Positions 24,200 to 36,600 of a stretch of 64,000 nucleotides of DNA are shown here, one piece after another. A program made the position numbers and the translations under genes. This stretch comes from Apricaphanius iberus (taxonomy: Eukaryota > Chordata > Actinopteri > Cyprinodontiformes > Aphaniidae): contig JAPXFQ010000494.1 in NCBI GenBank assembly GCA_028564705.1, forward strand, positions 434,001 through 498,000. Reading direction: 5' to 3'. The notes beneath the pieces are model-generated. The model was not told the DNA's origin, made no database searches, and saw only the letters and a program-made list of their open reading frames with translations. Each line of letters begins with the position of its first letter. Position 1 is the first letter of the stretch.

Positions 24200-24209
24200 C
24201 ACTTCCGGT
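24200..24209 (-). promoter_or_regulatory. ETS/GABPA-type site
   Basis: ACCGGAAGTG on the minus strand is a full ETS consensus, about 260 bases upstream of the CHR motif in the shared racgap1/dpp upstream region. It may serve racgap1 or an unannotated divergent transcript. Confidence 0.4.
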
Positions 24210-24249
24210 CACCTCATTGAAAAAAGCCTAACGGTTATTGGCTTTTTTT

Positions 24250-26565
24250 GTTCAAAGTAGAACTGGTTTGCTTTCACAATTTACGGTAAGTAGAAAATAG
24301 AACGACTACTGAATTTGAAATGTAATCCTATAGTTGTTGAAATCAAATTCCCCTTCTCTAAATGACAAATTATCCATTAAATTTGCCACAGCAGTGAGAA
24401 TATTCGAGTTCCAAGTCAGAAAAAAAAATCAACTTGACCGTGCCCACCAACCCCAACTTCAAAAACTAACATGGCTCCCACATATATAAAAGTAGGCTAC
24501 TGTCACATAGAGAGCTAAGGTTTTTGCACTAGTTGCTTTACAAGTGGTTACAATGTCTGTAAACATCCAAAATATCATTAGTTGTCCATTTTGTATTTAT
24601 ATTTGACATATAACGGGTTATTTTTGTTAACAGACGGAATAGGCTTACTCCATGTTACTGTTTTTTTAATGAAAATTAAGTGGGAATATCATTTTACAAC
24701 ATCCTTTTGACTGAATTAAAGGAATATTACTTGTCAATCAACTGATTTATTCCAGCCACTGAAAAGGCAGAGCATTCATTAACAAATGTTTGTTGAATGC
24801 TGACAATATGTAAAAAGTAATTCAATTAATATTTTTGGGATTTTACTTTCCAATGTTTCACATGGTTCAAATATAATAGAAATCAGCCAGGAACTTACAG
24901 TGCAATTGTCCTAGGTATTCACAACTTGGTATTATTTTAACGTTTCTTTAATTACCTTTTAAATTCAAATGTTGCTATTAATGTTGTTATCATATTTTTG
25001 AACATGGAAACCAGAATTTCACATTTCAGTGTCCAAATCAAGTGGACCATTTGAGTAATTATTATACTAATTTTATATAGACCATTTGCTATATAAATAT
25101 AGCACCACTTCAGAACATGCCATTTCAAGGCACTTTAGAAGAAAAGTAATTTCAATTCAATCATACATATATTCATATGAATCCTTCAGTTCATTATACC
25201 AGTCGGTTTAAATGTTTTCTATTTATGGAAACACCCAGCAGACTGCATCAAGTCATTAACTTGAAGCATTCACTCCTTTTGGACGAACGTAGCAACAGTC
25301 GACATTTGTCTGCATTGTGTCGTTGACTTTACTCCCCTTCAATACGAAGAAACCTCCAGCAGAACCTGGATAATAAAAATGGTGCTTTGGTTTGGGATTA
25401 AAATGTAAAAAATATCTTTAAAAATTCTGTTATTGTGTAAGTTGTCCAGTTCAAAGCATTTGTGTTATAGGCTACACAACATTTTATGGATTAATATTGA
25501 TATGCTCCTTTGAAACAACAAGCATGTTGTAGGACAATGGAGTTGCACAGGAGGTAAGAAGTGAAGGACTAAAATTTGTTAACAAAACAAAAGGCAATTC
25601 AAAAAATTGCAATAGTAAGAGTTACAATAAAAAGTTGTAAATTAATTGATTAATTCTTCGTCAAATTCAGAAAACTCCCACATTTTGTATTATATATATT
25701 GTCTTTTTAAAAGATGCTGATTGTACCACTTTATAGGACCTAATTTTTCCTTTATTTTGTTTCACCCCAACGTCGCACCTCCAAAATTAAATAATTTGAT
25801 TTACGTTACACAATTAGTGAAACAAAATATAAGGAAATACTGTTTTAAACTTTACTGTATGCTACAGTAAGGTGTTGAGGTTTGAATTTGTGTTCATTTT
25901 ATACAAGACCATGTACAGAAACATTAATCTCACAAGAGAGGATGTGCCTTGCACCAGATTTTGCCCCTGGCTAATTTCCATCTGTTGTCCCTGAGGCAAG
26001 TAAAGCCCAAAATGCTTATAAAATACATTTAGACTACTGCATACATAGATGCAGAATTAAAGTGTATGGTACTCCCTCACTTAGTTAACACGCACAGGAC
26101 AAAGCTCATCTCACACAGTTCCTCATCCTAATTCCATTTTCCAAGTCATCCTGTCAGGATAAATTAAAAATCCAATCATCCCAATAGGGTGCAGTCAGAT
26201 ATTCCGTCTTTCATGTCAGCAAGATTCAATCACATATGATTTAGACAGAAATGTTTGATAAAAAGAGCAATTTCCATAAGAATGTTAAACTTTTTTATAC
26301 CTCTATCTAGGTCAGGTTACATCAGGGTATGAGGTTTTAAAAAAACGGGCTGCAGAATGTAAATACATTTAAGATAAGCCCTTGTATAAAAAGAAAGACT
26401 ACCACCAATTTATGAAACACATGTCTCTTGTCAGTTTAATTTAAAGAACATGTTAAGAAAAAATGATATATAATATTAGCAATTAGACGGCCATTAACTA
26501 TCTGCTCATAAAGCTTGGCTGATGCCTGAGTAGTTGGATAGAAAACCCTTCTGACAAAAGAGAGA
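24250..26565. other. Spacer between racgap1 and dpp genes
   Basis: AT-rich sequence between two diverging genes. I see no exon with protein similarity. A donor-like TTTACGGTAAGTAG at about 24281-24294 could belong to a divergent non-coding transcript, but nothing else supports one. Confidence 0.45.
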
Positions 26566-26569
26566 AAAA

Positions 26570-27290
26570 AACATTTCAGTTTTTACTGTGAAGCATGAAG
26601 GTTTAAGGCAAGTCTAGTTCTTTGTCCAAGTCATGATGCTTTGTGTCCAACATATCAGCAGTTAGATAAAGACTGAAATCTTTATGAGCAACCCAGTGCC
26701 TTGTGATTGACTTCTACTCCTACCTTTTCCACATTGTGTCACCTTACAGCTTCAAACCCCAATGCAACTTGCTGTGGGGATGCTTTTGCTACATGTGAGC
26801 TTGTCAGAGATAATAGTAAGGAATATGAAGTATAATATAAGCGGATTTTCCAAAAAAAAAAAAACGGGGAAGGATTTGACACTGGCAGAGGTTCACTTTC
26901 CAGCATCCAGTCAGAGCCTCTTCTCCACCAAGCACTGAAACATTTGTGATGAAAGATACTGTATGTCCAATTCGTTTGAGCTATTTAGCAAAATAGAAAT
27001 TTCAACAAGTTGATGTGTTTATGTGCAAAGCTGGTAAAGATATACCCTAATTGCATCTGTAATTACATGTGTTATTAAATGTGTTTCTGCAATATTAAAG
27101 GTGCATCCAACAGACACCATACCCCACTTGAATGATTTGAGATTTTATTCACGAAAAGATGAAAACCATTATCCTTCTGATTAATAAGCAGCAGGCTTTT
27201 CTGTGTCTTTCTGACCTATTCAATCATGAATGAAAGAAACTCGTTAAAGTTTGTGGTTGTGATTTGACAATATGATTTCAATGATAGTGT
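26570..27290 (+). mobile_element. Decayed Tc1-like remnant upstream of dpp exon 1
   Basis: Fragments in the expected order of a Tc1-like element: GAAGCATGAAGG, then TGTGGGGATGCTTTTGCTAC (about 26772), GCAGAGGTTCACTTTCCAGCA (about 26885), GTGCAAAGCTGGTAAAGA (about 27023), and the 3' non-coding tail. No open frame remains. Confidence 0.6.
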
Positions 27291-27424
27291 AATTTTAATG
27301 TATTTCAGTTTGAAAGCTGAAACAGCTTAAACGTTTTATAACCTATACCTGCTTACCCTCTGCACAACGTTACAAATAATTTCCGACCACCAACAACAGC
27401 CAAAAGGAAGAATTTGAATAGATG

Positions 27425-27490
27425 AGAAAGAGAAAAAAAAAACAAGAATAAGAAGAGAGAGGGAGGTGTGGAGAGAGAGAGAGGGAGGAC
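27425..27490 (+). repeat. Purine-rich GA tract in the presumed dpp 5' UTR
   Basis: Runs of GAGAGAGAG and long A/G stretches 130-200 bases upstream of the ATG at 27623. Such polypurine tracts are common in 5' leaders and core promoters of neuronal genes. A specific function is not shown. Confidence 0.5.
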
Positions 27491-27622
27491 CACCAGCCCG
27501 CTAAGGACAAACTTGCAAGAAGCGGAGCATGCAGAAAAAGCTCCGACAAACAACAGTGCAGCTGCTCGGCTTGTGAGTCTACACACCGCGGCGTGAGAGC
27601 GGAGCTTGTTGCGGATTACACC

Positions 27623-27661
27623 ATGATTGCTACAACTCAACAAAACATGACAACGGAACTG
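27623..27661 (+). CDS. dpp exon 1: 13-residue cytosolic N-terminus
   Basis: ATG ATT GCT starts [13 protein letters not shown], followed by GTAGGT; phase 0 joins it to [14 protein letters not shown] in exon 2. DPP6 and DPP10 genes use alternative first exons that give different short cytosolic tails, and this one has the expected size and Thr/Gln-rich character. No other first exon was recognised in the 14-kb intron. The second Met (residue 9) is a possible alternative start. Confidence 0.68.
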
Positions 27662-30600
27662 GTAGGTGGGCTTTTTAGGGGCTACTTTTTCAGTCCTACT
27701 TTCTAATTCACTCTGTATTATGTGCAGAGATGTGAGTATGTGTTATTTCTAAGGTTTTTTTTCTGTGTGTCGGGGAAATTGGTGATTTCGCTCCTTGACA
27801 CTTTCTCCGTTGCTGTCCATCTTCCGGACAGGCTTGCCCGGGAGCACCGCTGGTTGGGATGATTCGGACATCCAGTCTTTTTTTTTTAATTATTTTGTCC
27901 CATGCAGCCTCACAGAGCGTTTCCCTGCACCGTCAAAAAAGCTAAATTTTCCAAGATGATAATTAGTCCAAGCAGCCAATCCCCTCCAGCATGGACGCGC
28001 ACATTGACGAAGGGGGGGTGTGGGCAGCCTGCACAGTATGATTGATTAGCCCTCTGCTGCAAAGGTGCATGGTCAATGAATGAGGATCATGAAGCAGGAC
28101 GTTTTAAATTGCTCTAAATTTAAACAATTCTAACAAAAAAAATCCTGTGTGAGGCTTAGGCATCTATTTATTTTATAGTCAAAATGTGGATTTTGATTGT
28201 GCCTTTCTACTAAAATTGTTTTTAGTGCTTTATTTCCTGCTCTGCTCTTAATGTGAAATGCATTTCTTAATACATTGTCGGGGGTTGGGGGGGTTGTCTC
28301 AGCATTAGGACATACAGTGTTTTTGCACGTTTCAATCCACAGAGCTGTATGAGAAATGTAAGAATACAGATAACCACACTGATAAATCAGTTACAACTGA
28401 ATCTTTAAAATGGTTTAACGGTTTCAAGGGCTTCAGTTTGTTTTTAAAACTGCCGGGGACAATATTTATAAACTTGGATGTGGTTTGAGGATTGCTGGGG
28501 ACAATTATTCAATATTTATATAGCCTCTAAGTTTTCATCTGTTTCATGTCTGATTACAATATGCACTGGAGTGTATGAACGTGGTAAAAATGGCATCTTT
28601 TCATTGTTGCGCGTTGTTGAGCAGGTTTTATTGTTGCGCATTCTTCCCCAGCAGAATGCGCAACAATAAAACCTGCTCCTTTTGCAACCCCAACACCGTT
28701 CTGTTTGGAGAAACTTCAAATTTAACTTACAGCTGAAAGTCCTGCAATAGGGCAGCTACCTGTGGGTGATCCGCATAAAGTTGTTTCAGGTGGAGAAAAA
28801 AAACACATTGAATTTCACGGCTCCGGGAGGAAGTTTATTTAATGTGAGCAGGCTGGGAGTGAGACAATATTGTTTTCGTTACGTTATGTTTAAGACTTCC
28901 AAAGAAGAAAATGTTCAAATGTTGTTTTGGTGGAGGGAGCAGGGGGGAATTTTTCCCAAAGTTGCATTAATGATGCAATGCTGTCGGTATCTATCCAGCG
29001 CTTCCAGCGATTCAGGAATTAAAAATCTCGGTAGGGACTGTGGACAGTATTTGCATTCTGCACAGTGATTTTTGCACAATATAAATTTCAGCTGCTTTAT
29101 CCAAATAATGAAAGACTAATAATTCACTGCCCTATAATTTACTTTTCACAATGGATCAAGTTATTTTCCTTTTTGATTTTTCCCCAACTTTGATGGAAAT
29201 GCTGTCCACTCCCTGGTTCTGCGTTCCTGCGTCGCAGAAGAGTCTTTCTCTGGCAGCTGGATTCTGAGATAGCGAGAATTTTTTGGCTTCAGCGCAAAGT
29301 AGTATTCTGGTATGCTCTCTACACAATTCCGGTATGTCAACCTATTATCTTTGGGAGTCTGAAAAAAACATATTACATTATTTTATTTTTCTGGCATCCC
29401 ACCCGCAGTAAAGAAACCAGACCCATTAAATTTAATTTACAATGATCCCTCATTTATTATTAAAATAAACCGCAACAGGCAAAATCTGCAAAGTATTCAT
29501 CTTTATTTTTACAATCATTATGTTTTAACAACACATCCTCACACCCAACTCGTCACATATGGACGCAAGATCAGATTCCTGACCAAGCATAAATATGTGA
29601 CGAGTTGGGTACCCCCCTCGCGTCATTTTTTGACGCGCTCAGAACAGCTTTTATGGTTGTGGTCCTTTATTGTAAAGATCTGAAGTTTATTTTGTTTCAG
29701 AGTTGTTCGATCTAGCAGAACAGCATACCGTACGTTGAGTTATGTAAACAATTTTAACCAATCCACAAGTTTTATGTTCTAACCTTAAGGTCACAGAAGG
29801 ACAAAAATATATTATTTTAAACAAGCAAGCAAGTAAACGGATTCCTTGTCCTCCCCGTGTCGTAAATTACTGACGTCTAGGGATCTGTATAACGTACAAC
29901 GGGAGAACCGAGCGCGTCAAAAATGACGCGAGGGGGGTACCCAACTCGTCACATATTTTACACTTGGTCAGTGTGTCCATATGTGACGAGTTGAGTGTGA
30001 AGATGTTTTGGTTTTAAGGCTTTAAAAGCCCTTGGCAAACACTTTTTTACACTTTTCCCAGACATACATTAACATTTACTTACATTTTTCACTCATTTTA
30101 ATACTCAAACCTTCGTAGATATAAAACATAAAACTATTAATACACAGTACAGTCTCTCTGCTGTTGCGCCGCTCGGTGCGTCTCTCTCCACTGAAGCTCC
30201 CTGAGCAGGTGTCGTTTCCGAGTGAGGAACATAATTATGGGAAGTTTTTTATGTTTTTTTTCTCTTTTGGATGAGAATATTTTTATAACCAGACATGTTA
30301 AATTTGGCAAGCACAGGAGACAGGACAGGAGGATATTGACAATTGCCTCTAATCATTTAGGATGCAGAACACAATGCGCGTTAGTGCGCTGTAAAGAAAG
30401 CATTTAAATTGTGCTACCAAAAAAATCAACCAAACAGCAAAGCAGCGAAGGATGGACCTGCCTTATAGCAAGGGAACTGTAGAAATGTATTTTTTCCATC
30501 TTGAAACGGGTACCAGTGACATTGCAGGACTCCGCCCTGTAGCTTACTACCAGTATTTTAAATCATGACATATCTACTACAAAAAAATTTAGTAAATGAG

Positions 30601-33600
30601 CAGATAGAAACATGCATAAGAAAGTGGAGTGAATTACACAATATTCTGTTCAGATACTGATGTTTGCTGGGAGCACAAGTGGCTGCTAGCTCAGTGCAGG
30701 TAAAGAATTTCCGCATCAGGTTTGGTGGGGACAAACCCGTCAACCACAGATATTGTTGGGGACATGTCCCCAGCGTCCCCGGTTAAAATGAACAGTTTAC
30801 ATTAATATCTCATCTATCCTGTCTATCTATAGACACATTCACACCTAGGGACAGTTTAGAGAGCCCAATTACGTAACAGTTATGCTTTTGGACTTTGAAA
30901 GAAAGCCAGAGTACCTGGAGAGAACCCACATATGCACAGGGAGAACACGCAAACTCCATGCAGAAAGACCCCAGGCTGGAATTTGAACCCAGAACCCTCT
31001 TGCTTCCAGACAATAGAGATACCAAGTGTTCAATAATACAGCCAGAGTTCAATTCAATGAATTTAATTAAATATTAAGGATGCAACAATATCGCTTCTTT
31101 CAAACTGATATGTTACCGATACTTGGATTTGAGTACTAGCCAATTCTGAGTACCAGTGCTGATACTTTTATCACACACAAAAAAATGCAATTAATTGCAA
31201 GAAAGGTTTTATTTTATTCTCTGCTTTTTACAACAAATTGGTGAATGAGATAAAAAAATTTATAATAAAATTAATAGAAAATTAAATGAAAATTTTTCTG
31301 AAAATATTGCAGATTTTCCACATGTTATAGTTATTAGTTAACTACATTAGAACAGTATTGGGAGCACGGTGGTGCAGCTGGTCGTGCAGCTCACCTCACA
31401 GCTAGAAGGTTCTGGGTTCGATTCCTGCCAGGGACGCTGTGGGTGTTGAGGGTGTGTTTGTTCCTCCATATCATCAGCACCCACACCCTGGGTGGGGTTG
31501 GCAAAGGGGCCTTTCTGTGTGGAGCTTGCATGTTATCCCCGTGTTCCCTTGAGTAGTTAATGTGAGCTACAGCATATACTGTCTCCTCCTGGCTGACCGG
31601 GGTGCCTGAGTTGGAGAGGATCTGGCTGGAATAGTGTGATCCTTCCACACGCTACGTCCAGCCGGGGGAACCCCATTCCCTCGGGCGAAAAAATGGGCCC
31701 GCTCACTCCTCAAGCAGGAACGAGGCTTGAGCTTCAGTGCGGTGCCCTCCTGTGGTAAGCAGCGGGAGAGCGATGTCCAGGACTGTACTTAGGTAGGAAC
31801 ACTGGGGTGATAATAATGGGAAAAAACATAAATAAATAAAAAAATAAATTAGAACGGTATTGGTCCCGATACCAGTATTGGTATCATTGAATCCTTATTA
31901 AAGATTTATATATATTTATAAATTTTTACATTTTATAAATTTGGTAAGTGGCTGAAATAAAGTAGTTCAATTCCAGCCATGTTTTGAAACAATTGAATAA
32001 ATGTGATTAATACTGGATTTGTTTTTTAATTAGGGCTATTCAATTCACTTAAGGAAATACATTATGTAAATTAATTACATAAAATGTTGGATGTTTTGAA
32101 GCCTTAATCCAAAAGAAGTTATAGGAGGGTAGTAGTGGTACATATCATAAGTGGTAAAGTGGGTGAGGATACAGCCAGGACAGTCAGCTTTAAAGTCAGG
32201 AGAGCTTAAAGCGTATGCTCTTCAGTAATTCATTTTTTATGTTTCTCTGTCAGAAAAAACAAACTTTTTTCTTTGGCTGTATGTCCACTAAAATGCGGAG
32301 TTCCTCAAAGCTCTATCCTAACTCCCATCTTGTTGTCACAGTAGGGTCTTCAAAAAACACACCGTGGTGGTATATTTAGGTAATACTGTAAGTATGTCAT
32401 ATAAATGTGTCTAAATACTTGGGATTTTTTTAGCTATCTTGTTTGTCTTTTTTTATAAAAAAAATATGGAAAAAAGAGTAAAAAGCTTGTGATTGAGACA
32501 TTAAACATTATAAAACAGCCATAAAACTTTTGAGTCTATTCACTGAAAATGGAAATTAAACCATCAGACAACAACAGCAGATTATTTTCAAAAATATCCT
32601 ACATGCTTGCTAGTTCAACCGCAGCACTAGCATTGTTAATAAATGTTTTTGGGGGTTTTTCCTGACAATTGAAACTACAATGTGTTAGCAAAAAATTTCA
32701 TCAAGGTAAAGATTCTCAACTTGCCAAAAGATTGACTTGAGTATTTATTTTTCAATCAAATGTGCATTACAATTTAAAATCTATGTTACATATTTAATTA
32801 ACAGTAAAACAGTCAACCATTTTGGAAAGGAGTTTAAAACCTCTTCACATTTGCTCTATTGGAGAATTGTTTTTTTGGAGGATAGACTTCTTCCACTGTA
32901 TGCCTATGCTTGGTATATTACAGAAGAAGCTAATCCATGACATTGTCAGTCAGTCTTTAGGGCTTTCAGTTACATGATGAAACCCTAATGAAACTTGCCT
33001 GAAACCATCTGTTTTATAATCCTGAAGCCATTTTTCTCTGCCGGAAAGGACCGCAGAAGGCTGCGAGATTTAGACGATCCTTTTTACCTGCAGCTTGTGT
33101 CAGTCACAAATCAATGTGAGCTAAGCAGTAAAGCTGTTACTAGAGTTCATATTTGCTTACTTAAAACAAGGAAAGATTATTGTTGCATTTGGTCATAAAC
33201 TACAACCAGCTGTTTGCCTGCAGCCCCTGTCTTTTGAGCTTCAGTTCAATTTAATTATTTAGAGCTGAGATTGAAATCATGTTTTTTTCTTTTATTGTTT
33301 CTGATCATGGAATTGGCAGGTCAGGAACTGAAAACTAGTATGTTAAAGTAAAAAAACTAAAAACTCATAATTTTCCAATTATTAAAGCTTTAGCAAATAT
33401 TTTTGTTTGATACATCCATAAATCATAATATTATTGTCATTCCTTTGTTTTTAAATTGAAAACTACTGCCTCTATCTTAGGTGAATATTTTCTATTCAAT
33501 GTATTACGATCCTTCAAAAATAATGGAGTAGAATACATTTTGAAATTTGCAGCTCAGAAATCAGATGTTTTTTTTCTTTAATTATATTTTTAGGATGATG

Positions 33601-36600
33601 GGTGCAATGCTATGATCTATTAAAAGTTGAAGCGTAATACAGCATATGTTAAACAACCTTAACTACACATGACAATGTTTATTTATGGCTAAAAACTAAA
33701 CTAAACGCATTTGAGTTCCATAAAATTTTGTGTTATGGTTCTCAGCGGATGCTTAATATTTAAAATCCCAATGAATTCAGGCACGTTATTTACTGGTAAA
33801 TCCTCTTTGAAGAGCTTCTGCAGGCGGGAAAAAAGAAGTGCTCTTCATCATATTTACTCTGCCTCTACGTCATGTCACCGGTATAGCTCCCCCACCTCGT
33901 ATTTTCCTGATGTTTCTTGTTCCCCAAAGCACTGGCTGAGAGTAAAGGGTCCTTTTGTGATGTAATTTTCTTGTGCGTGATGAGAAGCATGAAAAGAAGA
34001 TAGGGGGGGCCTTGCAGCGGTAGACTAAAGCAGCTGGTCTTTCATTTTTGCTGCATTGTCTGGTAATAACCCCGAGGGCTCAAAAAAAGGAGAAAATAAT
34101 CTCTAGATATAGTCTCATGGTCTTTACTATTCCTTTTTTTTCTGGCAATGCAAACCAAGTGAAGAAATTTCTGTGCAAGACTTTGGTGCTCAGAAATGTC
34201 TTTAGTTTGGAAAAAGATAGAAATCGAGACCAATCTGTAGCATCTAATCTTTACAGCTGTTTGGTTGGTATTCATTTAAACCATAATGAAATTACCATCT
34301 ACTCTAATGATGACCTTTAATTTTACTGAGGCAATGAGAAATATTGACAAGATGATGCATATGGGTTATTTGTTAATCTACATCTTTCCCCTGTGAGCAA
34401 TTACAATGAATCATTAAAATAAACCTATGGGTTATATTGAAGTCTCCCAATAAAATAGACACTTTAATGATATGCTTTGATTTTTATGTCTGTCTTCTGT
34501 GTAATTTACATTAATAGCCAGGGTTGAGAAGATTTTAAAGTATGCAATTCCAACAACAGTGTGCATTGCCTCACTCATTCCTCTTCATGTGATTTATTAT
34601 TGGATGCCTCAAAGACACAAGATAGAGTTAAGGAGGTCTCCTGAGTCTAATTTATAAATTTTAAGTATACTGCCTGAATCCTGCACATCCTAGTTGTGGT
34701 GCACTCTGTGTAGATTGAACTGATGTGTTTGGTGTGACTTGTTTTCTTTAGTCCACAAACTCAGTCAATAGGTTGGAAGGGTTTGACATTTTTTTGGACT
34801 ACTTTGAGAAAAGCAGAAGTCTTTGTGAGGAGTTCAGCGGATCGCTCTTGTCTGGTGGGGATGATCTTATGTTGACATGGTGGAAAGGTTGTTGCTAAAC
34901 TTTTCAAAAATCTGTGTTTAGGAAGGAGAGCGGCTGTCTAAAAGTCTTCTTCATGGCTATATTCCCGCTATTAATTGTTTCCCTGTGGACCTTGTACAAC
35001 TGTGCACCTTATCGATTCCCTCATTTGGTTGAGTGAAAATCCCACAGCACTCCTGGCAAATGAAGGAGCCCTCTCTCGCCTCCAATTCAGTTCTGCTTGC
35101 TTTGCCAAAAAGGAAGTCTTCTCAGGGGAATGCCTTCTGGTGATTTATTCATTAACAGTTGTTTGCATTTCGCACTCTTTGCGGTTTATCCGACACCAAA
35201 TCTAAACTCTTTGTATGACTACTTTATCCTGCTTGACACTGATAGCCCGTCAGCAAAAGATTCCCTCTTGATGTTGCTCTGCAGAAAACCAGCTCGCAGA
35301 TATTTTTCCTTGTCCGTCAGGCTGCTGACTGTGATAAACCAACTCTGTCACACAGCTCAGCCCTGTCATCTGTTCACCTGTGCTGGCAAACTGTGCTGCA
35401 TTAGATTCCTCAAATGCAGCGTGACCAGCAGCCAGGCGGCACTAGCAGCTCCTATCCATGTGCACTCTGGAGAATTCAGCGCATCTGTACCCCATTTGCA
35501 GGAATGACAAAACTCCTTACTTGCCTAGATGTGGAATTCTCCTCCACTGTCTTTTCAGTGATTTGACCTTAATTGCAAGTAATGTCTGGGCTCCGGGGGA
35601 GCAAGAGGAGACGGGTATCCCCTACTGAGAAAGCGGATGCTCGGATAATTTGACGGAGGACAAGAAAATAATATTGCTGCGTATTGAAGTCAGTCAAGCG
35701 AGTAATTTAGTTTAAAGTATCTCTGTTCAGTGCAAGGCCCTGAAATCGGGCGCAGCTTTATTTTATAACTTATTAGTGTTGTGCACAGATACAATGATAC
35801 ATGAGTCTCGTTGCACATGTTCGCAGCTTTTTACCACTGTGTTATGGTAATTAGGTTTAATTAAATTTCTCTGCTATAGAATTGTAAATGTAAGCACTAA
35901 AGGTTGATTATGAGTGTATCAAAGCTTCCACACATTCTCCACATTTTGGTATAAGATGGAAGGATAATGGAAATTCCCTCAGGCTCTGTGTAATGGGAGC
36001 AGATACACCTTCTTGGACATCAATCACCCAGCCTTGAACTGCACTAAGATTTCAAGCATCACATAGTTTGTCCCTGCTGGGGCAGCTTGTAGTGGTTTCA
36101 ATTCGAACATGTTTTGAAACCTCAGTGGATCTTTAAAAGATGAAGTCTTGGCAGGAGTTCTGAGCTGCCAGACCTTGTGTGTCTTTTACTCACCTCAAGG
36201 ATGAAATGAACTCCCTCATCTCAAGACATCAGAAATCGTGTTGACATTGATTCGTAAAGGTGAGGTGAAAACTTCACAAAGATTTGTTCAAAAAACTTGA
36301 GTTTTAGGTTTAAGCGCAGTGTTACTGTATCTCCATATCCTGTGGATAGGTGTTACTTTCCTAAAAAAGTGAAGAATTTTGTATTTTCTGGTGTCTTAGT
36401 GGAAGTTATATACAATACCTTGGTTGTATTAATAGCACTTGAAGTTTTCCACATTTTGCCATTTTAAAAACCAAAACTTAAGTGTATTTTATTGGGATTT
36501 ATTTAATTAAACTAAAACATGTCATATTGTTAGGTGAAGAAAAATAAACATTGTTGTTAATTGTTTTACAATTAAGTCAGAAAAGTGTACTGTGTGTTTG

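Noticed and set aside
31361..31440. tRNA gene candidate (box B GGTTCGATTCC)
   Set aside because: The tRNA-like head belongs to a 487-bp SINE flanked by a 15-bp target duplication.
35097..35507. 136-codon plus-strand open frame in dpp intron 1
   Set aside because: Begins at a TTG, has no recognisable family features and no splice context.
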